Shown: positions 45,551-53,262 of the stretch, piece by piece
Layout: the number at the start of each line of letters is the position of its first letter
How positions within the stretch are numbered: the first letter of the stretch is position 1
NCBI RefSeq assembly: GCF_030286555.1
Contig: NZ_JASVWF010000002.1
Span: forward strand, 744,001 to 808,000
From: Actinomycetospora termitidis
GTDB taxonomy: Bacteria > Actinomycetota > Actinomycetes > Mycobacteriales > Pseudonocardiaceae
Reading direction: 5' to 3'
Length of the DNA: 64,000 nt
The notes under the pieces: model-generated
Database searches by the model: none
What the model was told of the DNA's origin: nothing
Seen by the model: only the letters and a program-made list of their open reading frames with translations
Position numbers and translations under genes: made by a program

Positions 45551-48500
45551 CCGGGCGGGCGGCGTCGATCGCCTTCGGGATCGTGTTCGCGGTCGTCACG
45601 GTGATGACCCTCGTGTGGCTCACGGTGGGCGCCCTCGTCAGCACCCCGTTGAACGAGTCGTCCGGCCAGGCCGTCGTCGACTACCTGGCGAGCGCGGTCA
45701 ACCTCGTCGTCGCGGTGGTGCTGCTGCGCCTCGGCGGGTCCGCATGGCCCACCCGGCTGCTGGCGCTGGCGATGGTCGGGTCGGCGGGCGCGTTCAACCT
45801 GCAGGCGCACGCCGCCACGCTCGCCGTCCGGGACGCGACCGGGCTCGAGATCGGCGAGCTGCACCAGGTGCTGCTGCACGGGATCGCGGGCGCCGCCTAC
45901 GCCGGCGCCCTGCTGCTGGTCACCGGCATCCCGTCCCGACGGCGGGTGCTGGTCGGCGTGGTCGGGGCGGCGCTGTTCGTCGCGGGGTTCGGGACCGCGC
46001 TGCTGCCGCACACGGTCAGCTGCGTGGTGTTCTTCGGCTTCGGGGTGCCGCTGCTCGGCGTGCTCGCCGTCGGCCCCGCCGTGCGCCGTGGACCGACCCC
46101 GGAGGCCCGGGCCCGGGCGCGGCTGCTGACCAGCGTGCTCGTCGCCGCCCTCGGCGCCGCGGTGGTCCTCGCCCTGCTCACCGGGGTCCTCGCGCTGTTC
46201 GGCCGGCCCGGCCTGACCCTCGACGACCCGACCGCGCGGCACGGCGGCCTCGGTGCCGACCTCCCGCTCGCCCTGCTGTTCTGGTTCGCCCGGATCACCG
46301 CCGCCGTGCTCGCACTGGCCGTGCTCGCCGCCGACCGCGCGCGCTCGGCCGAACGCGGCCTGCACCGGGTGCTCGGCGCCCTGCTCGCCGTGGTCGCGGT
46401 CGGCGGGCTCGCGGTCCTCGCCTCGACGCTGGTCGGCGCCCTGCTCGGCCCGGCCGCGGGCTGGGTCGCGGCGGCGGTGGTCGCGGCCGGGGTCTGGCTG
46501 CCGGTCGCGGGCGCGGCCGACCGCCTCGCCGAACGGCTCCTGTCCGGCCGGCGGGCCACCCCGGCGGGCGTCCTCGCGCAGGTGTCGGCGTTCGCCCGGG
46601 ACGACACCTCGATCGAGGGCGTCCCCGAGGCGCTCGGCCGCGCCCTCGGCGCCCGCGCCGTGCGCCTGACCGTGCACCGCGACGGGATGCGCGACCGGGT
46701 GCTGACCTGGCGCGACGTGGGCGCGGGCGAGCCGGCCGTCGAGGTCGCCGTCCGCCACGGCGGCGCACAGATCGGCACGCTGGCCGTGGACCCCGAGGCC
46801 CTGGCCGGATCGGGCGACCGGCAGCGGCTCGTCGCCGAGGTCGCCGACGGGCTCGGACCCGTCCTCGCCGCCCACCGGGCGGAGATCGAGCTCGAACGCC
46901 AGCTCCGGGCCGCCACCGCCCATGCGGAGCGCATCGCCGCGTCCCGTCGGGCGCTCGTCGCCGAGATGGACGCCGAGCGCCGGGGGATCGAGCGGAACCT
47001 GCACGACGGGGCCCAGCTCCATCTCGTCTCGCTCCGCCTCACCCTGGGCCTCGCCGAGCACCACGCCGGGGCGGGTCGGCTCGACGGGACCCGCGAGCAG
47101 CTGACCCGGCTCGCCGAGCAGCTCGACACCGCCGAGGCGGTGCTCGCCGAGACCGTGACCGGGGTGTCCTCGGCGACCCTCGCGGAGCAGGGCCTCGTCG
47201 CGACCCTCCGGGCCGACCTCGCGGACGCCGGCGACGTGACGGTGCTGGCGGACGGGATCCGGCGCCACGACGAGGCCGTCGAGGCGGCGGCGTACTTCGT
47301 GTGCCTGGAGGCGGTGAACAACGCGCGCAAGCACGCCGCCGGCGCCCCGATCCGGGTCCGGCTGGGGGAGCGGGACGGGGTCCTGCACCTCGAGGTCGCC
47401 GACGACGGCCCGGGCTTCGTGGTCTCCGCGGGCGGCCCCGGGCGCGGCATGCGCAACCTCTCCGCCCGCCTCGCGCGGGTCGGCGGGCACGTCACCGTCA
47501 CCTCCGCGCCGGGGGAGGGGACGGTGGTGCGGGGGGAGATCCCGCTGCACGAGGCCGCGCCGGTGGCGCCCGAGCCCGCGACCGGCCTGACGGCGTTCGT
47601 GCGGCAGGCCGGGGCGGCCGCCCACGACGAGCAGCAGGCCCGCGACGCACGCGTCGCCGCCGGGGCCCGGGCCCTGATCGAGGACGTCCGGTCGCAGAGG
47701 GGGCGGACGGCGCCGCCTCCGGCGCCGCGGCCGCCAGTCGCCGAGGACACCCGGCTGCTCGCGGTGGTGCCCACGCTGGGCGCCGGACCCGAGCTGCCGT
47801 CGACGTCGGTCCCGGCGCCGTTGCCGCCGTCCGGGTCCGGCCTGTTCGACGCCACGCAGGCGCTGTTCCGACAGGCCGTCGAGGAGGTCCCGGTCGGGCA
47901 CCCGGCCGCGGAGACGGTGCAGGGCCTCGCGGCCCGCCTCGCGGCGCCGTGGCGGATCGGGGTGACGGGACCGACCGCGGCCGACGCCCGCGCCGTCGCG
48001 GGGACGCTGTCCGGGCTCGTCGAGAAGCCCTGCGCGGTCGTCGACCTCGCCGGTCGGGCCGCGCTCGGTCCGCTCGCACCCGCCGAGATCGTCGACGTCC
48101 TGGTGCTGCTCGCCGAGGACGACGAGGGGACCCGGGTCCCGGACTGGCTCGCCGCGGTCCCGACGGTCGGTGCCCGCGTGGTGCCCCCGGTGTCGGTGAG
48201 CGCGGACGACCCGCTCACCGGGATCGTCCGCGTGGCCCTGCCCGGCGCCGGCGCGACCGGGGGGAAGAACCTGGGGCGGCTCGCGGGCCTGGTCGTCGCG
48301 CACGGCCGCCCGGCGGCGGCCCGCCGGCGGGCCCTGGACGCGCTCGCGGCGGCCGACGAACTGCTCGCCCGCGACCCCGACCGTCCCTGGACCCGGTGGT
48401 TGGCCGGCGAGGTCGAGCGGGTGCGGGCCGGTGGGGCGCAGGAGCTCGCGGAGGCCGCGCTCGCGGCCGACCTCGACGCCGGACGGGTCGCGCTGCCCGT

Positions 48501-48732
48501 CGCCCGCCGCGAGGCCGCGGTGCGGCTGCTCACCGGCCCCGAGCCGCGGGTCCGGCTGGGTCTCGAGGTCGGCGCCGACGCCGCGGAGGTCGCCCGGGCC
48601 GCCCGGGAGCAGCACGCGGTGTGGCAGCGGCTGGCCGCGCACCCGGGCGCCGCGCGCGACGTCCGCGCCGCCGCCGCCGTCCTGGCCGCGGCCTGCGAGG
48701 CGCTGCCGACCCGGGAACCGTCCGGACGCTAG
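45547..48732 (+). CDS. sensor histidine kinase fused to a P-loop-less dynamin-like domain
   Basis: This protein has 1061 residues. Residues 1-330 hold about ten TM helices, then a GAF-like part (about 345-440). The HisKA_3 motif has the phospho-accepting His near 486 (ERRGIERNLHDGAQLHLVSLRL). The ATPase has N-box LEAVNNARKHA, G1 VADDGPGF and G2 GRGMRNLSARLARVGG (to about 670). After a Pro-rich linker (about 715-770), a ~260-residue helical domain resembles actinobacterial dynamin-like proteins, but the P-loop position reads RIGVTGPTAADARAV with no GKS/T. The C-terminal QELAEAALAADLDAGRVALP and VRLGL stretches match those proteins. It likely signals to the regulator at 43646. Confidence 0.83.
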   Translation: MTGRAASIAFGIVFAVVTVMTLVWLTVGALVSTPLNESSGQAVVDYLASAVNLVVAVVLLRLGGSAWPTRLLALAMVGSAGAFNLQAHAATLAVRDATGLEIGELHQVLLHGIAGAAYAGALLLVTGIPSRRRVLVGVVGAALFVAGFGTALLPHTVSCVVFFGFGVPLLGVLAVGPAVRRGPTPEARARARLLTSVLVAALGAAVVLALLTGVLALFGRPGLTLDDPTARHGGLGADLPLALLFWFARITAAVLALAVLAADRARSAERGLHRVLGALLAVVAVGGLAVLASTLVGALLGPAAGWVAAAVVAAGVWLPVAGAADRLAERLLSGRRATPAGVLAQVSAFARDDTSIEGVPEALGRALGARAVRLTVHRDGMRDRVLTWRDVGAGEPAVEVAVRHGGAQIGTLAVDPEALAGSGDRQRLVAEVADGLGPVLAAHRAEIELERQLRAATAHAERIAASRRALVAEMDAERRGIERNLHDGAQLHLVSLRLTLGLAEHHAGAGRLDGTREQLTRLAEQLDTAEAVLAETVTGVSSATLAEQGLVATLRADLADAGDVTVLADGIRRHDEAVEAAAYFVCLEAVNNARKHAAGAPIRVRLGERDGVLHLEVADDGPGFVVSAGGPGRGMRNLSARLARVGGHVTVTSAPGEGTVVRGEIPLHEAAPVAPEPATGLTAFVRQAGAAAHDEQQARDARVAAGARALIEDVRSQRGRTAPPPAPRPPVAEDTRLLAVVPTLGAGPELPSTSVPAPLPPSGSGLFDATQALFRQAVEEVPVGHPAAETVQGLAARLAAPWRIGVTGPTAADARAVAGTLSGLVEKPCAVVDLAGRAALGPLAPAEIVDVLVLLAEDDEGTRVPDWLAAVPTVGARVVPPVSVSADDPLTGIVRVALPGAGATGGKNLGRLAGLVVAHGRPAAARRRALDALAAADELLARDPDRPWTRWLAGEVERVRAGGAQELAEAALAADLDAGRVALPVARREAAVRLLTGPEPRVRLGLEVGADAAEVARAAREQHAVWQRLAAHPGAARDVRAAAAVLAAACEALPTREPSGR

Positions 48733-49481
48733 CCGGCGCACCCCAGCTCGGCCCGCCACGCCGCGGTCCGCGGACGGTACTGCGGGTCGACCTCGACGTG
48801 CTGCTCGTCGAGCATCCGCTCGAACGCGGGAACGGTCCGCGCGACGTCCCGCGGACCGCAGTGCGTGGAGAGCTCGACCAGCTCGCGCCCGCTCGGGAAG
48901 CGGAAGTGCTCGAGGTCCGCGCGGGACAGGCCCCACCGCGCGGACGCGACCTTGACCCGGCTGACCACCAGCGGCCCGTGCACCCGCAGGTCGCGCAGGC
49001 ACGCCTCGTCGACGGCCCCCTGCCCGCCGCGGCAGGCCCATGCCCGCTGGGCCGACGACAGCAGGCGCCCGCCGGCCGCGGTGCTCTCGATGGCCTCGGT
49101 CGCCGCGGCCGGGTCGACCTCGCACCGGACCTCGACGTCGAGCCACAGGCCGCCGGGGACGACGTCGAGCTCCACCCGCCCGCCCCGCGGGGTGCGGCAG
49201 CAGGCCGACGAGCCGGTGCGACGGGCGGAGACCGCGAGGTCGTAGCGGCCGCGGGCCCGGCGACGCAGGCGCACCTCGACCCCGGCCCGCAGCAGGTCGA
49301 GCCCCGCGGTGTCGACCAGGTAGGTCTGCCGGGTGCTCCACGTCGGGGCGGGACGACCGGTCAGGGCCTCCGCGGCCGCGTCCGGGGACGAGCGGAGCGA
49401 CGTCTTCAGCTCGACGCTGTCCGCCGGCGCGGTGTGGGTGCTGAGCTGCACCAGGGCCTCGGGTGTCCCGAATCTGGCCAC
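48729..49481 (-). CDS. CYTH-like hypothetical protein
   Basis: This 250-residue soluble protein has DSVELKTSLRS near residue 22 and RQTYLVDTAGLDLLRAGVEVRLRRRARGRYDLAVSARR. These resemble the first strands and the YxDT/LR elements of CYTH (triphosphate tunnel) proteins. The strict ExExK motif is reduced to VELK, so catalysis is uncertain. The C-terminal ~90 residues (VVSRVKVASARWGLSRADLEHFRFPSGRELVELSTHCGP) are unlike typical CYTH proteins. It is convergent with the kinase fusion, overlapping by 4 nt. The GTG at 49481 is the chosen start. Confidence 0.55.
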   Translation of the reverse strand: MARFGTPEALVQLSTHTAPADSVELKTSLRSSPDAAAEALTGRPAPTWSTRQTYLVDTAGLDLLRAGVEVRLRRRARGRYDLAVSARRTGSSACCRTPRGGRVELDVVPGGLWLDVEVRCEVDPAAATEAIESTAAGGRLLSSAQRAWACRGGQGAVDEACLRDLRVHGPLVVSRVKVASARWGLSRADLEHFRFPSGRELVELSTHCGPRDVARTVPAFERMLDEQHVEVDPQYRPRTAAWRAELGCAG

Positions 49482-49817
49482 GGGGGCTCTCCGGCCTCCT
49501 CACCTGAGCGCGACGCCCGGTCGTCGTCGACGCGTCGTGACCCGACTCTAGGGGGTGTCCGGCATCACGACGAGGGTCGGCGATGATCGACATCCGATCG
49601 GCCCAGGAACCTCGACCTCGATCGACTTGCCCGCGACCGACGACGTATCTATGGTCGGAAGTGGCTCAGCACACACCGTTCGGCGACCGATGTTGCACGG
49701 TCGTCGCGATGAACGACGTGTCCTGCCGCCTACTGGTCGTTTCCATACGGCCCAACGGTCGATCAGACCGCAGGCGGCACTGTGCGCGCACTTCCCGGGA
49801 CCCTGCGCAGGCACGGT

Positions 49818-49839
49818 CCCCACGAGGCGCCTCGTGGGG
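49818..49839 (+). promoter_or_regulatory. 22-bp perfect palindrome in the PQQ operon leader
   Basis: CCCCACGAGGC is followed at once by its exact reverse complement GCCTCGTGGGG, 74 nt before the first start codon. It could be a dimeric regulator's operator or an RNA hairpin in the leader. Confidence 0.55.
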
Positions 49840-49856
49840 CTCGACGCCGCCTCTTC

Positions 49857-49878
49857 CCCCGCGCCCCTCGGCGCGGGG
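49857..49878 (+). promoter_or_regulatory. second leader hairpin before the PQQ operon
   Basis: Nine-base perfect arms CCCCGCGCC and GGCGCGGGG enclose a 4-nt CCTC loop. It lies 17 nt after the 22-bp palindrome and about 22 nt before the ribosome-binding site, so it may influence elongation or initiation. Confidence 0.5.
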
Positions 49879-49912
49879 TGACCAGGAAGTCGGAACGAGG
49901 AGGGGACGGCCG

Positions 49913-50377
49913 ATGACGGCCACGGCAGACGATCGAGCGGATGTGCTCCACAAAGCCGGACTCGACGGTCAGAACCGCACGGCGCTGGGGCGGATGCTCG
50001 GTACCGGCGACGTCGGCTACGCCGAGGAGGGCGACGACGGCGTCATGCGCGCCACGGTCACCATCCCCGAGGACCAGCTGATCTTCAGCCCGAGCATCAT
50101 CGTGTTCCCGCACGGCGGGGACATCGAGCTCACGATCATCAACGACGACAAGAACACCCACTGCGCGCTCCTGCCGCACAACGGTGACCCCAAGATCATC
50201 TGGCTGGTCAACCACTCCAAGGGCACGGCGCGGCTGAACCTCGACGGTCCCGGGGCCTACTGGTACGGCTCCACGACCGGCAACGACGAGGGCCGCGGCC
50301 TGACGGCCGCCCTCGTCATGGGTGGCGAGGTCCCCGACTCGGCCAAGCTCGACCGCCCGCCGCAGCCCCGTCCCTGA
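49913..50377 (+). CDS. MSMEG_3727-type PQQ-associated cupredoxin-like protein
   Basis: This 154-residue protein has a beta-sandwich pattern: ATVTIPEDQLIFSPSIIVFPHGGDIELTIINDDKNTHCALLPHNGDPKIIWLVNHSKGTARLNLDGPGAYWYGSTTGNDEGRGLTAALVMGG. It corresponds to the actinobacterial PQQ-associated family named after MSMEG_3727. The plastocyanin-like first ligand His83 is present, but the loop that should give Cys-His-Met (about 115-136) has only a late Met. There is no signal peptide. It lies 19 nt upstream of the dehydrogenase and probably binds to or accepts electrons from it (inference). GAGGAGGGG fixes the ATG. Confidence 0.8.
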   Translation: MTATADDRADVLHKAGLDGQNRTALGRMLGTGDVGYAEEGDDGVMRATVTIPEDQLIFSPSIIVFPHGGDIELTIINDDKNTHCALLPHNGDPKIIWLVNHSKGTARLNLDGPGAYWYGSTTGNDEGRGLTAALVMGGEVPDSAKLDRPPQPRP

Positions 50378-50396
50378 CGCCCGAGAGGAGCACTCC

Positions 50397-52085
50397 ATGA
50401 CCGACTACGTCGACGCCGGCGAAGCCGTCGCGCACCGCACCCTGTCCAACGTCAAGGGCGAGGCGCCCGCGACGCGGAACGTGGACTACGACCGCATCAA
50501 GGGTGCCAAGAGCGAGCCGGAGAACTGGCTCACCTACTACGGCAGCTACGACGGCCAGCGCTACTCGCCGCTGGACCAGATCAACAAGAGCAACGTCCGC
50601 AAGCTGTCGCCCGCGTGGGTGTTCCAGGCGGGCTCGACCGGCATGCACTCCGGTGCCTCGACCTACTCGTTCGAGGCGTCGCCGCTCGTGGTGGACGGCG
50701 TCATGTACGTCTCCGGCCCGGACGGCAAGGTGTGGGCGATCGACCCCACCACCGGTGACGAGCTGTGGCGCTACAAGCACGCCTCGCCGTTCGACACCTC
50801 GCTGTGCTGCGGCAACGTCAACCGCGGCGTCGCCGTGGGCCACGGCAAGGTGTACATGTACACCCTGAACGCCCACCTCATCGCGCTCGACGCGACCACC
50901 GGCGAGAAGGTCTGGGACACCACCAACGGTGACGTCCGCGCCGGGGAGAGCGGCTCGGCCGCCCCGCTGATCGTCAAGGACATGGTCGTGGTCGGCAGCG
51001 CCGGCGGCGAGTTCGGTGTCCGCGGCCACCTGGACGCCTTCGACGCGCAGACCGGCGAGCGCCGCTGGCGCTGCTACACGGTGCCGAAGCCGGGCGAGCC
51101 CGGCTCGGAGACCTGGCCGGAGGACGGCGAGGCCTGGCAGCGCGGCGGCGCGAACTGCTGGATCACGCCGACCTACGACCCGGAGCTCGAGCTGCTCTTC
51201 CAGGGCACGGGCAACCCGGCGCCGGACTTCGACGGCGGCGTCCGCGAGGGCGACAACCTCTACACCGACTCCGTCGTCGCGATCGACGTGAACTCGGGCG
51301 AGATCCGCTGGCACTACCAGTTCACGCCCCACGACCTGTGGGACTACGACTCGACGATGGAGAACCTGCTCTTCGACGCACCGGACGGGCGCAAGCTGCT
51401 CGCCCACGCGGACAAGAACGGCTACTTCTTCGTCATCGACCGCACCAACGGCGAGCTCGTGCGGGTCTTCCCCTTCGTCGACCGCATCACCTGGGGCGAG
51501 ATCACGCCCGACGGCAAGGTGACGCCGAAGATCTACCCCGACGAGGAGGGCGTCCCCGTCCACTTCTGGCCCGGCCCGGCCGGCGGCAAGGAGTGGACGC
51601 ACATGTCGTACAACCCCCAGACCGGGCTGATCTACATCCCGGTCCAGGAGGTCGGTGCGACCGCCACCCGCCGTCGCCGCGAGTTCAAGGAGTCGATCCC
51701 CTACTGGGGAGCCGGCGTGGCCGTCGACCTCGACGACCACTACGGCTTCGTCAGCGCGGTCGACCCGACGACCGGCGAGGAGAAGTGGCGCTGGAACCAC
51801 GAGTACCCCATGTGCGCGTCGAACATCACGACGGCGGGTGGGCTCGTCTTCCAGGGCACGCCGAGCGGCGAGTTCGTGGCCCTCGACGCGGAGACCGGCG
51901 AGAAGCTGTGGCAGTTCCAGTGCGGCAGCGGACACCACTCCAGCCCGACCGTCTACTCGGTGGACGGGCGTCAGTACGTCGCGGTGCCCACCGGCTGGGG
52001 CGGCTGGGTCGAGGGCTTCCTGCCCGGCCTGCTCGGCGCCGCCGCGGGTGACGCGCTGTTCTGTTTCGCACTGCCCGAGGACTGA
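50397..52085 (+). CDS. PQQ-dependent alcohol (methanol/ethanol-type) dehydrogenase, no signal peptide
   Basis: This 562-residue eight-bladed quinoprotein has WLTYYGSYDGQRYSPLDQINKSNVRKL and tryptophan-docking repeats such as GVMYVSGPDGKVWAIDPTTGDELW. It has vicinal Cys137-Cys138, and metal and catalytic residues Glu205 (GGEFGVRG), Asn273 (TGNP) and Asp316 in HDLWDYD. Asp318, two residues on, fits the extra Asp of lanthanide-using XoxF/PedH enzymes, though glucose-dehydrogenase-type members also have D-x-D. Family enzymes are periplasmic, yet the N-terminus MTDYVDAGEAVAHRTLSN has no Sec or Tat signal. It oxidises an alcohol or sugar and passes electrons onward. GAGAGGAG precedes the ATG. Confidence 0.9.
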   Translation: MTDYVDAGEAVAHRTLSNVKGEAPATRNVDYDRIKGAKSEPENWLTYYGSYDGQRYSPLDQINKSNVRKLSPAWVFQAGSTGMHSGASTYSFEASPLVVDGVMYVSGPDGKVWAIDPTTGDELWRYKHASPFDTSLCCGNVNRGVAVGHGKVYMYTLNAHLIALDATTGEKVWDTTNGDVRAGESGSAAPLIVKDMVVVGSAGGEFGVRGHLDAFDAQTGERRWRCYTVPKPGEPGSETWPEDGEAWQRGGANCWITPTYDPELELLFQGTGNPAPDFDGGVREGDNLYTDSVVAIDVNSGEIRWHYQFTPHDLWDYDSTMENLLFDAPDGRKLLAHADKNGYFFVIDRTNGELVRVFPFVDRITWGEITPDGKVTPKIYPDEEGVPVHFWPGPAGGKEWTHMSYNPQTGLIYIPVQEVGATATRRRREFKESIPYWGAGVAVDLDDHYGFVSAVDPTTGEEKWRWNHEYPMCASNITTAGGLVFQGTPSGEFVALDAETGEKLWQFQCGSGHHSSPTVYSVDGRQYVAVPTGWGGWVEGFLPGLLGAAAGDALFCFALPED

Positions 52086-52133
52086 GTCCGCGGGACAATG
52101 GCAGAGCCGAATTCGAGGAAGGGAGGTCTGGAC

Positions 52134-52214
52134 ATGGAGTGGGAGACCCCGGAGTTCACCGAAATCGGTGTCGCCCCTGAGGTGACGATGTACGTCGCCC
52201 AGATGGACGACTGA
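52134..52214 (+). CDS. pqqA: coenzyme PQQ precursor peptide PqqA
   Basis: This 26-residue peptide, [20 protein letters not shown] then VAQMDD, carries the Glu-x3-Tyr pair (EVTMY, Glu16 and Tyr20) that PqqE cross-links to form PQQ. GGGAGG at 52121-52126 points to the ATG at 52134; an in-frame ATG at 52098 would give 12 extra residues but has poor spacing. It lies 48 nt after the dehydrogenase and is followed by a hairpin at 52228-52263. No PqqF/PqqG-type protease is in the window, so peptide processing must be done elsewhere. Confidence 0.92.
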   Translation: MEWETPEFTEIGVAPEVTMYVAQMDD

Positions 52215-52227
52215 TCGAGTAAGTGCC

Positions 52228-52263
52228 ACCAGGGGCGTCGGATTCGATTCCGGCGCCCCTGGT
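52228..52263 (+). terminator. hairpin between pqqA and the rubredoxin gene
   Basis: A perfect 10-bp stem (ACCAGGGGCG with CGCCCCTGGT) has a 16-nt loop, beginning 14 nt after the pqqA stop. Without a T-tract it is likely a partial terminator or mRNA-stability element that raises pqqA levels over downstream pqq genes (inference). Confidence 0.6.
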
Positions 52264-52293
52264 CGGCGTGTACGACGAGAAACGGGGAACCCG

Positions 52294-52494
52294 ATGAGTG
52301 CGCCACCCGTGGCGAACAAGTGGATCTGCGAGATGTGCGGACTCATCTATGATCCGGAGGAGGGTGACCCCGACAGCGGCATCCCACCCGGGACGCCCTT
52401 CGAGGACATCCCCGACGACTGGATGTGCCCCATCTGCGGCGCCGAGAAGGCGGACTTCCGCGAGGTGCAACCGGGAGAGGACCTCGATCTATGA
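52294..52494 (+). CDS. rubredoxin
   Basis: This 66-residue protein has the two Cys pairs of a rubredoxin iron site: Cys12-Cys15 ([17 protein letters not shown]) and Cys45-Cys48 ([15 protein letters not shown]). It carries single electrons. The TGA lies within the ATG of the following diiron-protein gene (ATGA overlap), so the two are made together, and rubredoxin probably reduces that protein, as in rubrerythrin-type systems (inference). It could also serve the PQQ dehydrogenase. A rubredoxin inside a pqq operon is not part of the classical gene set. Confidence 0.93.
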   Translation: MSAPPVANKWICEMCGLIYDPEEGDPDSGIPPGTPFEDIPDDWMCPICGAEKADFREVQPGEDLDL

Positions 52495-53255
52495 TCACCG
52501 GGTACGGCCACTTCGTCCAACTGGCGGAATCGCTGCAGTGGGACGAGAAGGACATCGACCTCACGGCCGACGCCGAGGCGTGGGGGGAGCTCGAGTCCTC
52601 CGAACGCGACCGCGTGCTCGGGCTGATCGCCGGGTTCTGCGTCGGCGAGATGTCCGTCGCCACCCACCTCGGGTCGTTCGAGGACAAGGCCACGACGGAC
52701 GACTCGATGGCCGGGTGCTTCCGGGCCCAGGCCCGTGACGAGGCGCGGCACGCGCGCTTCTTCGACCGCGTCGCCGGCGAGGTCGTCGGCGTCCCCGGCG
52801 AGAGCCTCGCCGACCGGCTGGAGACGCTGCGCGACCACGTGAGCCCCGAGATCCTGGAGCTGTTCGAGGAGCGCCTGCCGACGCTGGCCGAGGACCTCGC
52901 CGCCGGGGAGAAGGACCTGACCGCGGCCGTCAGCTTGTACCACATGATCCTGGAGGGTGTGGTGCTCACGGCCGGGCAGCACGCCCTGCTCGCCGCCCTC
53001 GACCGGTGCTCGGTGAGCATGCCGGGCGTCCACAAGGGCATGGAGCTGGTGCTGCGCGACGAGCGCTGGCACATCGGGTTCGGCTCGCGCGTGATCCAGA
53101 GCGCGGACGTCGTCTCCGACGAGATGGAGGAGCTGCTCCAACAGGGCATGAAGGCGGCGCACGCCTGGGGCGACCTCATCGACCGGCAGGACATCGAGAA
53201 GGTCGAGCAGCTCCACAAGCGCCGCCTCAAGTCCGTCGGCATCAAGTTCTGGTGA
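52491..53255 (+). CDS. ferritin/R2-like diiron protein of the pqq operon
   Basis: This all-helical protein has 254 residues. Candidate iron ligands in ribonucleotide-reductase-R2 order are Glu53 ([13 protein letters not shown]), Glu84 and His87 ([11 protein letters not shown]), Glu155 ([16 protein letters not shown]), and Glu191 and His194 ([11 protein letters not shown]), giving two ExxH motifs. It is shorter than true R2 subunits and no NrdE partner is nearby. Being coupled to rubredoxin and 7 nt upstream of pqqB, it is likely an oxygen- or peroxide-activating enzyme in PQQ formation, PqqA processing or protection. That role is inference; I know of no described function. Confidence 0.8.
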   Translation: MITGYGHFVQLAESLQWDEKDIDLTADAEAWGELESSERDRVLGLIAGFCVGEMSVATHLGSFEDKATTDDSMAGCFRAQARDEARHARFFDRVAGEVVGVPGESLADRLETLRDHVSPEILELFEERLPTLAEDLAAGEKDLTAAVSLYHMILEGVVLTAGQHALLAALDRCSVSMPGVHKGMELVLRDERWHIGFGSRVIQSADVVSDEMEELLQQGMKAAHAWGDLIDRQDIEKVEQLHKRRLKSVGIKFW

Positions 53256-53262
53256 GGGGCGC

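Larger units (their letters stand above)
49482..49912. other. 431-nt regulatory spacer upstream of the PQQ operon
   Basis: There is no credible gene. The spacer is less GC-rich around 49640-49760 (for example CGACGTATCTATGG), where the operon promoter probably lies. It ends with two hairpins at 49818-49839 and 49857-49878, then a GAGGAGGGG ribosome-binding site before 49913. Confidence 0.6.

Noticed and set aside
45307-49593. 1428-residue minus-strand frame and a 1381-residue alternative plus frame across the kinase fusion
   Set aside because: Arg/Gly/Pro-rich shadow translations; the kinase motifs lie only in the frame starting at 45547.
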